Source: Phycisphaerae bacterium | GTDB lineage: Bacteria; Planctomycetota; Phycisphaerae; Sedimentisphaerales; Anaerobacaceae | DNA length: 5,577 nucleotides | Direction: 5' to 3' | NCBI GenBank assembly: GCA_030609625.1 | Contig: JAUWBX010000177.1 | Location: forward strand, 1-5,577 | Shown here: positions 1-4,413 of the stretch, in pieces | Numbering within the stretch: position 1 is the first letter of the stretch | How the letters are laid out: every line of letters begins with the position of its first letter | Notes under the pieces: model-generated | Databases searched by the model: none | Seen by the model: the letters and a program-made list of their open reading frames with translations, nothing else | Told to the model about the DNA's origin: nothing | Translations under genes and position numbers: made by a program

Positions 1-208
1 CATTATATAGTAGCAATTGTCGTTGCACCAGTTCGAGAGCCCGGCAGCAGGCATAATTTGAGTAATCAGTGCTTACTTTGCTAGACATTGAGCCCATTCA
101 AGTGGAATCTCAGGAGATTGAGCCTCGGGCACGATAAAACAGCCCGACGACCGTGAACCTAGTACTCCATGGATTTGTCTATAGTGACATCGGCGTCAAC
201 GTGTATCC

Positions 209-290
209 TTGCCCCTCGAATTGCACTCTCTGACGCTCTGTGCAACCAGGCAAATAATCGTCCCCACATAGATCACCGGTTCGAGGGCAA
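209..290. repeat. Nested inverted repeats, possible structured RNA
   Basis: The outer arm TTGCCCCTCGAA (209-220) pairs with TTCGAGGGCAA (280-290) over 11 pairs with one bulged C. Directly inside it, TTGCAC (221-226) pairs with GTGCAA (240-245) over 6 pairs. GACG (232-235), in the loop of the inner hairpin, could also pair with CGTC (259-262) as a pseudoknot. The outer and inner helices abut without a gap, so they could stack. I see no family match, and the strand is not determined. Confidence 0.35.
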
Positions 291-319
291 TTGAACATTC
301 CTGACTTTTGTTCAGTTAG

Positions 320-349
320 CCCCATTTTTTACAAATTAGTAGAATGGGG
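320..349. repeat. Inverted repeat CCCCATT/AATGGGG
   Basis: A 7-bp perfect inverted repeat (320-326 with 343-349) lies just upstream of the extended -10 element of the small membrane protein gene. It could be a regulator binding site or a weak hairpin. There is no T-run on the plus side of the second arm. Confidence 0.3.
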
Positions 350-372
350 AGAGGGTCAAGACTTGATATATA

Positions 373-381
373 TGCTATACT
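373..381 (+). promoter_or_regulatory. Extended -10 promoter (TGCTATACT)
   Basis: TG at 373-374 followed by TATACT at 376-381 fits an extended -10 element. The position 17 bp upstream (353-358) is a poor -35, which an extended -10 can tolerate. Transcription would begin near 388, giving a leader of about 30 nt before the ribosome binding site (GGAGGT, 406-411) of the 419 gene. Confidence 0.45.
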
Positions 382-418
382 ATGGGCAAATTACACCATA
401 GTTCCGGAGGTAAGTATA

Positions 419-622
419 ATGGGTTGCTGCAGTGACAAGATAGCGAAATTAAAGAATTTACCAAATCTTTACGTCCTCTTATACATCACAGCTAAAGTCC
501 TCGGTGGGGTAGGCATAGGCGTACTGTTGGCAAATTGGCTGCCTGCATGGACGTGGTGGATTTTTATAATTATTGCTTGCATAATAGCAATTCCCGTTGT
601 TTTGAAGCTTTTTAGCAGGTAA
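419..622 (+). CDS. Small two-helix membrane protein
   Basis: A 67-aa protein, not recognised as a known family. The start at 419 is preferred over the in-frame ATG at 344 because GGAGGT (406-411) sits 7 nt upstream and an extended -10 promoter lies at 373-381, which would place 344 upstream of the transcript. The N-terminus is short and polar with a Cys pair (MGCCSDK), followed by a hydrophobic stretch at about residues 17-41 (V-L-L-Y-I-T-A-K ... G-V-L-L-A-N-W), a Leu-Pro-Ala turn, a second helix at about 44-63 starting T-W-W-I-F, and a basic end (K-L-F-S-R). This predicts a hairpin in the membrane with both ends on the same side. The gene stands alone with no neighbour on its strand within 600 bases, and its function is unknown. 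Confidence 0.75.
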   Translation: MGCCSDKIAKLKNLPNLYVLLYITAKVLGGVGIGVLLANWLPAWTWWIFIIIACIIAIPVVLKLFSR

Positions 623-751
623 CGCACTACCAAATAATAAGTGGCAGCGAGTGGATTTGCCCCGCTGATCAAGGGCTTATGAGATACCTTTGCTAATTTA
701 AGTCTGTACGATAATCCAGGAATAGAAGCCTGCTTCGTGCCGTCTGCCGTT

Positions 752-778
752 TCACCACTGGGGTGCCCCCAGTGGTGA
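752..778. repeat. Perfect 12-bp hairpin, 3-nt loop
   Basis: TCACCACTGGGG (752-763) pairs perfectly with CCCCAGTGGTGA (767-778) around the loop TGC. It lies about 130 nt after the stop of the small membrane protein gene and could stop or stabilise the 3' end of that transcript. There is no T-run on either side, so it is not a standard intrinsic terminator. A protein binding site or a remnant repeat unit is equally possible. Confidence 0.5.
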
Positions 779-900
779 CCTGCTTTACTGTTAAACAATC
801 CTCGGTTTTGTTCAATCCCGCTCCATCCCACAAAAAGTCATAAGGTAAAATTTCAAGAACTAGCACGTTTATCGTCCTCCCCAGCGGTGGGGAAGGAATT

Positions 901-935
901 AGAAAAACAAAAAGTCTCCCGGAATCGGGAGACTT
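901..935 (-). terminator. Intrinsic terminator, minus strand
   Basis: Read on the minus strand, AAGTCTCCCG (935-926) and CGGGAGACTT (921-912) form a perfect 10-bp stem with a 4-nt loop, followed by a T-rich tract (TTTTTGTTTTTCT, 913-901). This is a textbook Rho-independent terminator. It must end a transcript coming from higher coordinates on the minus strand. The only minus-strand reading there is the 60-aa ORF 994-1176, whose stop is about 60 nt before the stem; an untranslated RNA is the alternative. Confidence 0.75.
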
Positions 936-993
936 CAGTCACTATAGTGTAAGCTCAATATATCAGGGATAAAAAGGGACTCTACATTATGGA

Positions 994-1176
994 TTAATGT
1001 TCAAGACGAGAAAGTCTGTAAATCGAAAACAGGCATCGCGAACCAATACAATGGCTATTAACATGTGATTTATCTTCTTTCGCCAACAAATGTCTTGGTT
1101 TCACCAGTAAAACGGAGATAAAGTCATAGTTAGACAGTGCCACTTCACGCAAACCATCGTAAACTTGCCGAATCAT
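994..1176 (-). CDS. Possible small protein, unrecognised
   Basis: A 60-aa minus-strand ORF with no family I recognise. It begins MIRQVYDGLREVALSNYDF and has a basic second half with two Cys. Its main support is indirect: a strong minus-strand terminator lies just downstream (901-935), and no other gene can account for it. Against it, there is no clear ribosome binding site before the ATG, no good promoter, and the composition is not clearly protein-like. A hairpin CCTGAT/ATCAGG (1208-1227) would fall in its leader. It may instead be part of an untranslated minus-strand RNA or a decayed gene. Confidence 0.3.
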   Translation of the reverse strand: MIRQVYDGLREVALSNYDFISVLLVKPRHLLAKEDKSHVNSHCIGSRCLFSIYRLSRLEH

Positions 1177-1294
1177 CTTTTTCTGAGTTTGCTTATAGTT
1201 ATTCAGCCTGATAGAATAGCATCAGGGGAAGTTTTATCCTCATAATGTTAAACCATGCTCTGTCCAGCTCTCATTTTCATGCGATTACGTGTCT

Positions 1295-1322
1295 TTGACA
1301 ATTGACAGGAGGTGCGTATATG
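1295..1322 (+). promoter_or_regulatory. Doubled TTGACA, possible promoter
   Basis: TTGACA occurs twice, at 1295-1300 and 1302-1307, as a tandem 7-bp repeat. The first has TATATG 16 bp downstream (1317-1322). The second has TGTACT 17 bp downstream (1325-1330). Either would start RNA just before the knotted inverted repeats at 1350-1430. The -10 candidates overlap the strong ribosome binding site AGGAGGTG (1307-1314) and ATG (1320), so the promoter reading and the translation-start reading exclude each other. Confidence 0.3.
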
Positions 1323-1349
1323 AGTGTACTGAATCATATTGCCAAAGTT

Positions 1350-1430
1350 ACGGTAAAGCATGTCTCTGGCTACGCCGGGTGAAGTCCGCCTTACCGTTAG
1401 TATAGAGACATCTCACCATTTTGCGTAGCC
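1350..1430 (+). ncRNA. Knotted inverted repeats (A-B-C-A'-B'-C')
   Basis: Three perfect inverted repeats interleave here. A is ACGGTAA (1350-1356) with TTACCGT (1391-1397). B is ATGTCTCT (1360-1367) with AGAGACAT (1404-1411). C is GGCTACGC (1368-1375) with GCGTAGCC (1423-1430). The order A-B-C-A'-B'-C' means no two of these helices can nest, so they form either a pseudoknot or a set of alternative structures. A short hairpin CGG/CCG (1376-1378 with 1386-1388) sits in the central loop. B and C are contiguous on the 5' side and separated by 11 nt on the 3' side. No known riboswitch or ribozyme consensus is recognised; the order resembles HDV-type folds only loosely and there is no P4 hairpin. 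Confidence 0.4.
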
Positions 1431-1492
1431 GCAAATTCCATCTAAATCATTTCCGCTTGCACTATTGCTTTTTCAGCATTTGACAGAGCTTG

Positions 1493-1520
1493 TTCACAGT
1501 TTTCGACTTCACGCTATAAT
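1493..1520 (+). promoter_or_regulatory. Sigma-70-type promoter for the 1596-2492 genes
   Basis: A perfect -10 TATAAT (1515-1520) is preceded by TTCACA (1493-1498, five of six consensus bases) with a 16-bp spacer. Transcription would start near 1527, giving a leader of about 70 nt before the basic peptide at 1596 and continuing into the two RAM-domain genes. Confidence 0.5.
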
Positions 1521-1595
1521 TCAAGTTTTTAGTGCAGATGAATTCGAACTTACTCCCGTGCTTGTCCATGCAAACTGGGAAAGCTTGGAGAAACA

Positions 1596-1712
1596 ATGAG
1601 TAACAAGGATAAGAAAAGACAGCAAAGGCAGGAGTACCACCGGGACTTCAAGACAGGTGACAAGACCGCCCGTAAGAAGCGGGAGAAAAGCCCTGGCAGG
1701 AAGGTAAAGTAA
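1596..1712 (+). CDS. 38-aa highly basic small protein
   Basis: A short ORF starting at ATG 1596 with a partial ribosome binding site (TTGGAG, 1585-1590) 5 nt upstream. The peptide begins MSNKDKKRQQRQEYHRDFK and is dominated by Lys and Arg, with a K-K-R-E-K patch and a Pro-Gly turn before the end. It has no Cys and no hydrophobic segment, so it is probably cytoplasmic and may bind nucleic acid or the ribosome; that is inference from charge only. The start overlaps the stop of the preceding open frame as ATGA. It precedes the RAM-domain genes by about 70 nt and likely shares their transcript. The intact basic peptide at 3614-3709 is similar in style but not clearly homologous. Confidence 0.55.
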   Translation: MSNKDKKRQQRQEYHRDFKTGDKTARKKREKSPGRKVK

Positions 1713-1782
1713 AATCCGCCCTATTTGCTAAGGACACCTTCTTGGATTCGAAAACAGGGAATATAACGAGGTGAAAATTAAC

Positions 1783-2157
1783 GTGACCAGAACAGCGCTA
1801 TTGTTGGCCGAAACGGCTTCAGGTAAAGCCGAAGATATCGCCAATCTGATAAGGCACGTAGACGGGATAAAGGCAGTGCACATAGTGAGTGAGTCATACG
1901 GAGTAATTGCCTTGGTGGAAGCCGGAGATTCAGATGGGATACGAGACATAGCGTCCAGGATAGCCTTGACCTCCGGCGTTGCGAGATGCGTGGTGTGTTC
2001 CGAGCGCGAACTTGCTGACCCAACGGAAGTGAATGGATTTGCCGGGGCGCTAGAAAATGATTACAGCTGTTGGTGCGTAAGGGAGCCTGCTAGCGGAAAT
2101 CTGCGCCCGTTATGCCCGGATGCCGGGCGGAAGCCGACAAAGGCAAGAAATATTTAG
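1783..2157 (+). CDS. Lrp/AsnC ligand-binding (RAM) domain protein 1
   Basis: A 124-aa protein whose first 75 residues fit the Lrp/AsnC ligand-binding domain (beta-alpha-beta-beta-alpha-beta): strand T4-E10, helix from G14 containing G-K-A-E-D-I-A, then V-D-G-I-K-A-V-H-I-V, the typical Y-G-V-I-A-L-V-E-A strand (39-47), helix D-G-I-R-D-I-A, and final strand V-A-R-C-V-V-C. The DNA-binding helix-turn-helix of full regulators is absent. Such domains bind small ligands, often amino acids, and assemble as dimers or octamers. GTG 1783 is chosen because GAGGTGA (1768-1774) lies 8 nt upstream; GTG 1771 would add four residues. The last 45 residues carry C-W-C and are unlike the family, so this tail may be a new extension or a frameshift product. 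It lies 23 nt before its paralogue. Confidence 0.75.
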   Translation: MTRTALLLAETASGKAEDIANLIRHVDGIKAVHIVSESYGVIALVEAGDSDGIRDIASRIALTSGVARCVVCSERELADPTEVNGFAGALENDYSCWCVREPASGNLRPLCPDAGRKPTKARNI

Positions 2158-2180
2158 TAAATGTAGAGGAGGTGGTTGGA

Positions 2181-2492
2181 ATGCCAAAGAGAGCCTTCGT
2201 GCTGATTAATGTGGGCTCGGGAAAGGCCAAGGACCTATCGGTCTCAATGGCAAGGAGGGAAGTTTTACCGGCAATTGGCAAGATAGACGGGGTAATACTG
2301 GCTCAGGTAGTTACTGGCCCGTACGAGATAATAGCCGTGGTCGAAGCTGACGGTCTGACTGAGATAGGTGACATCGTCACCTTGAAGATAGCCAAGATTC
2401 CCGGCATCGACCGATGGACGGTATGCGTCGGAATCGAGCAGGCAGTAGGCTGCCAGGACAGTAATCTGCTACCTGCCAGAAGCAACGGGTAA
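2181..2492 (+). CDS. Lrp/AsnC ligand-binding (RAM) domain protein 2
   Basis: A 103-aa stand-alone RAM-domain protein without a helix-turn-helix. Strand 1 is R4-V11, followed by G-S-G-K-A-K-D-L, a long helix to about residue 34, then I-D-G-V-I-L-A-Q-V-V-T-G, Y48-E-I-I-A-V-V-E-A56, a second helix with E-I-G-D-I-V, and the last strand I-D-R-W-T-V-C-V-G. Compared with its neighbour at 1783-2157, helix 1 is about nine residues longer. The family senses ligands; without a DNA-binding part it would act by forming mixed oligomers with full Lrp-type proteins or by controlling an enzyme, which is inference. ATG 2181 is preferred over in-frame ATG 2112 because GGAGGTG (2168-2174) lies 6 nt upstream and 2112 lies inside the previous gene. 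The two genes are likely cotranscribed tandem duplicates. Confidence 0.85.
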   Translation: MPKRAFVLINVGSGKAKDLSVSMARREVLPAIGKIDGVILAQVVTGPYEIIAVVEADGLTEIGDIVTLKIAKIPGIDRWTVCVGIEQAVGCQDSNLLPARSNG

Positions 2493-2644
2493 ATACCTCA
2501 TTAAACTGGATTTTCCTGGTGAAGGTTATGGAGGCGCCCATTTACTTGGACATGGCAAAATTGGGTTTGCTGTTCTATTTCTCGCGTTGAAGTTGCCTGA
2601 AACCATGAGAAAACCCGGACTTCGTAACCAAGGAGGGGTTAGAA

Positions 2645-2998
2645 ATGGCAATAGAATTAAGCACGCCTCGCTTCAATCTTGAGCAAGAGCGGAAGCGATT
2701 AATCGAAGAGTTGGAACGGTTGAATGTTAACGGGGGCACTAAGGATGAGCGCCAAAAAAGTGGTACTTATGGCAATAGGGAAGAGGCGGCTGATGCGACG
2801 ACGGACTTAGAGAGACGAATAGCCTTAGAGACTCAGAAAAGGAATAGCCTGGCTGGCATAGAGCGTGCCCTGCAAAAAATCGATGCGGGAACGTATGGTA
2901 TCTGTGACAATTGCGGGAAGCCTATTGATCCGGCACGCATGGAAGCATTGCCGCACGCCGTTTACTGTATGACGTGCAGCAGTGCCTGCAAAAAATAG
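2645..2998 (+). CDS. TraR/DksA-family zinc finger protein
   Basis: A 117-aa member of the TraR/DksA family. Residues 10-80 are charged and helical, fitting the coiled coil that enters the RNA polymerase secondary channel in DksA. The tip region has an acidic E-E-A-A-D-A-T-T-D segment (46-54) where the family carries its acidic motif. The C-terminal C4 zinc finger is C87-x2-C90-x17-C108-x2-C111, within the family hallmark G-T-Y-G-I-C-D-N-C-G-K-P-I. An extra Cys115 follows. The length is shorter than E. coli DksA (151 aa) and typical for the shorter relatives. AGGAGG (2631-2636) lies 8 nt before the ATG. Action on RNA polymerase is family knowledge, not shown here. It sits 33 nt upstream of the damaged small-gene cluster and may head that operon. 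Confidence 0.9.
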   Translation: MAIELSTPRFNLEQERKRLIEELERLNVNGGTKDERQKSGTYGNREEAADATTDLERRIALETQKRNSLAGIERALQKIDAGTYGICDNCGKPIDPARMEALPHAVYCMTCSSACKK

Positions 2999-3031
2999 TT
3001 ACGGCATAAGGAAAATCTATAAAAGGTAATG

Positions 3032-3287
3032 ATGGGTAAGCTTTCTGACTCGGAGAAGGAGAAGATAGCTCAGGGAGTACGGAGTCTGGTGCAGTCCCAC
3101 CTGAATTTGGGCATATCCACTGGCAGCAGGGTAATGTGCCACAACTGCGGGTATGCTAAGCCCCTCATAGGGGCAACTCTGTCGTTACGGGAAGTACAGG
3201 CTTTGTAACGACTGCGCAGTGCGTTATGAGTTAGCCAAAGCAGAGGGTGCTGTGAAATATATTGAGGATTTTGTACTGGATGAATAA
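3032..3287 (+). pseudogene. Zinc-ribbon small protein, frameshifted
   Basis: The first frame starts at ATG 3032 (AAAGG upstream; ATG 3029 is also possible) and encodes 58 aa with a C36-x2-C39-G knuckle before a TAA at 3206-3208. A second frame, open from before 3180 to TAA 3285-3287, supplies the missing knuckle in C-R-Y-G-K-Y-R-L-C-N-D-C and a helical tail A-V-R-Y-E-L-A-K-A. Removing one G from GGGG (3170-3173) joins them into an 84-aa protein with a C-x2-C-x18-C-x2-C zinc ribbon plus one further Cys50. The match of the two halves makes a single +1 insertion very likely. No specific family is recognised. The gene follows the TraR/DksA gene by 33 nt. The lesion may be a true mutation, programmed frameshifting at G4, or a base-call error. 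Confidence 0.65.
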
Positions 3288-3313
3288 CTGGTGAAAAAGT
3301 ACGGTGAGGTGTA

Positions 3314-3431
3314 ATGGGCTTGCTATTCGGTTTCTGAAACCAGTGAACATAAGGCCGAATATCCAGCAGTCAACAAGAAACTATTTATAACCGCTGTAGA
3401 TACGCAAAATCATGCTAAGGAATACACGTGA
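3314..3431 (+). pseudogene. Small ORF, frameshifted, overlaps next start
   Basis: From ATG 3314 (GAGG and GGTGAGGTG just upstream) the frame reads MGLLFGF and stops at once. The other frame is open from 3315 and ends TGA 3429-3431 with the peptide end N-K-K-L-F-I-T-A-V-D-T-Q-N-H-A-K-E-Y-T. Removing one T from TTT (3331-3333) joins them into a 38-aa protein. The stop overlaps the next start as GTGA, and the gap after the zinc-ribbon gene is 26 nt, which supports a real operon gene. No function or family is recognised. Confidence is limited by its size; inverted repeats TATTCGG/CCGAATA (3324-3330 with 3355-3361) and GGTTTC/GAAACC (3329-3341) lie across the shift site. Confidence 0.4.
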
Positions 3432-3598
3432 ATAAAGATAAGTTAGACACGGTTTCGGAAAAATAGAAGGCAGAGGCGGTATCCCAGGCGATGAAACTTA
3501 TCATTGATTTCAACGGTTCTCAGCTCAAGGAAATCAAAAGGTTTGTGGACACACTTCTTCAAATACATCAGCAGCAGGGCAGGAAGAACGAAGAATGA
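3428..3598 (+). pseudogene. Small helical protein with in-frame TAG
   Basis: GTG 3428 has AAGGA (3417-3421) 6 nt upstream and overlaps the previous stop as GTGA. The frame reads M-N-K-D-K-L-D-T-V-S-E-K, meets TAG at 3464-3466, and then stays open for 43 codons (K-A-E-A-V-S-Q-A-M-K-L-I-I-D-F-N-G ... ending H-Q-Q-Q-G-R-K-N-E-E). Without the amber it would be a 56-aa, mostly helical protein with a heptad-like C-terminal half (I-K-R-F-V-D-T-L-L-Q-I). A CAG to TAG change would explain it. Restart at ATG 3491 would give a 35-aa C-terminal piece, but the ribosome binding site there is weak. No family is recognised. Confidence 0.5.
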
Positions 3599-3613
3599 CG
3601 TAGGAGGGAAATC

Positions 3614-3709
3614 ATGGGAAAGGAAGAGAAAGGAAAACAGGCAGAGCGGAAGGCATTAAAAAGGACGGCATCCTATCTGAAGAAAGGGCCGAAAGGAAAA
3701 ACAAAGTGA
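3614..3709 (+). CDS. 31-aa highly basic small protein
   Basis: An intact short ORF with a strong ribosome binding site (GGAGGG, 3603-3608) 5 nt before the ATG. The peptide begins MGKEEKGKQAERKALKRTAS and ends with K-K-G-P-K-G-K-T-K; it is strongly basic with no Cys and no hydrophobic segment. Its TGA (3707-3709) overlaps the GTG start of the methyltransferase-like gene (3706) as GTGA, so the two are probably translationally coupled. It follows the amber-containing ORF by 15 nt. It is the only undamaged gene of the cluster. Function is unknown; binding to RNA or DNA is plausible from charge alone. Confidence 0.6.
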   Translation: MGKEEKGKQAERKALKRTASYLKKGPKGKTK

Positions 3710-4413
3710 CTGGTCTCGCAGCCGACGAAACTGAAGCCACAAAGTGTCTTACAAGCCAAAACGAAGATTGTATATCCGACGCTGTGTGTGAACTGCTCTA
3801 AGGACTAGCCAAGGATGTGTCTGAAGGTCAGGCTATTGTTGAGGTAGGCAGGGGAAACGGCAAGTCCACCGTGTGGCTGGTTAGAGGTTCAGAAGCAGGC
3901 AAGAAAAACAAGGTATTCAGCTTCGCTTCACAGGAAGAAAGCCCGGACCCTGTGAACGCAGATTTCAACACCAACTTAGCCGGGGCTGGAATTCAAGATA
4001 CCCTGGTATCACGGCATGAAGTAGCCGAGGAAGCTGCCCGGAGATGGAAGGGGAATGTAGGGCTTCTATGGATTAACACTTTGCATGATTATGAAGATAT
4101 CAAGCGGGTGATGATTAACTGGCAGCATCTCCTGTCGCCAAATGCCAGAGTCGTAATCCACGGCTGCGACCAATCTGGAACGGAACGGGTTATCAGGGAG
4201 AGCACTGGCAGTCTTGGTTATTTCACATACGAGCAATCTGTTGATACCACGGCGGTGCTCGCGATTGACAGATGCACACATTACTGGATAATCAATTCAG
4301 ACGAAATCGGAATTTGCAGGCACTGCGGCAGAAAGAGGAATTTCAAGAGGCTGGCGAGAGAAACTATCGAAACAGAAAGCAGAAAAAGGCAAGCAGGTAG
4401 GAAGGGAAAGTAG
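3706..4413 (+). pseudogene. SAM-methyltransferase-like protein, N-terminal stop
   Basis: Class I SAM-methyltransferase fold, closest in look to the family with the FIDGDH motif (Methyltransf_24 type). The frame from GTG 3706 (GTGA overlap with the basic peptide) reads 31 codons, hits TAA at 3799-3801, and continues A-K-D-V-S-E-G-Q-A-I-V-E-V-G-R-G-N-G-K-S-T, the SAM-binding motif I. The part before the stop (D-A-V-C-E-L-L) fits the helix that precedes motif I, so the stop interrupts a 235-codon gene; restart at GTG 3817 would give 198 aa with no visible ribosome binding site. The motif expected as FIDGDH reads W-I-N-T-L-H, losing the acidic residue, so methyl transfer is doubtful even if made. 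The C-terminus carries H-Y-W-I-I ... G-I-C-R-H-C-G and a very basic tail. Confidence 0.7.

Larger units (their letters stand above)
1..372. other. Left intergenic region, no convincing gene
   Basis: All frames are interrupted at short intervals. The longest start-to-stop reading I noted is 169-294 on the plus strand (41 codons from ATG), which has no ribosome binding site and no recognisable composition, so I do not call it. The stretch does hold several inverted repeats: a small hairpin at 106-119 (AATCT/AGATT), another at 125-147 (TCGGGC/GCCCGA), a larger nested arrangement at 209-290 and a 7-bp repeat at 320-349. It could be an untranslated RNA, or decayed DNA. Nothing in it matches an RNA family I know. 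Confidence 0.5.
623..993. other. Intergenic region rich in hairpins
   Basis: I see no credible gene here. An open minus-strand frame (469-831) is mostly antisense to the membrane protein gene and has no start signal. The stretch contains a 12-bp hairpin at 752-778, a weaker one at 878-893 (TCCCCA/TGGGGA with GCGG loop), the minus-strand terminator at 901-935 and a 10-bp perfect palindrome CACTATAGTG at 940-949. The bases between 640 and 750 do not match a tRNA, tmRNA or riboswitch pattern that I can recognise. Confidence 0.55.
1320..1599 (+). pseudogene. Possible broken small ORF upstream of basic peptide
   Basis: A strong ribosome binding site (AGGAGGTG, 1307-1314) precedes ATG at 1320, but that frame stops after 20 codons (TGA, 1380-1382). 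The next frame, from ATG 1360, runs to a TAG at 1426-1428 and is then open for 56 codons until a TGA at 1597-1599, which overlaps the next start as ATGA. One frameshift near 1360 plus one amber would give a reading of about 92 codons ending F-E-L-T-P-V-L-V-H-A-N-W-E-S-L-E-K-Q. No family is recognised. An open run of 56 codons can arise by chance, and a good promoter lies inside it (1493-1520), so this is tentative. The 1350-1430 repeats also fall inside it. Confidence 0.3.

Noticed and set aside
169..294. 41-codon plus-strand ORF from ATG 169
   Set aside because: No ribosome binding site, no recognisable composition, and it overlaps the nested inverted repeats.
469..831. 120-codon minus-strand open frame
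   Set aside because: It is largely antisense to the well-supported 67-aa membrane protein gene and overlaps the 752-778 hairpin, with no ribosome binding site and no family features.
790..833. tRNA-like T-arm string near GTTCAATCCC
   Set aside because: No matching acceptor, D or anticodon arms could be found on either strand.
1350..1430. HDV-like self-cleaving ribozyme
   Set aside because: The order of the first two helices is compatible, but the spacing leaves no P4 and the third long helix has no counterpart in that fold.
1728..2023. Minus-strand open frames across the first RAM gene
   Set aside because: They lie opposite a recognisable domain and show no start signals.
2530..2592. 20-codon ORF from ATG 2529 upstream of the TraR/DksA gene
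   Set aside because: Too short, with a poor ribosome binding site and no overlap or coupling to the next gene.
3032..4413. Alternative genetic code explaining the in-frame stops
   Set aside because: Both TAG and TAA interrupt frames, two other lesions are frameshifts, and neighbouring genes end normally at TAA, TGA or TAG, so decay or base-call error is simpler.
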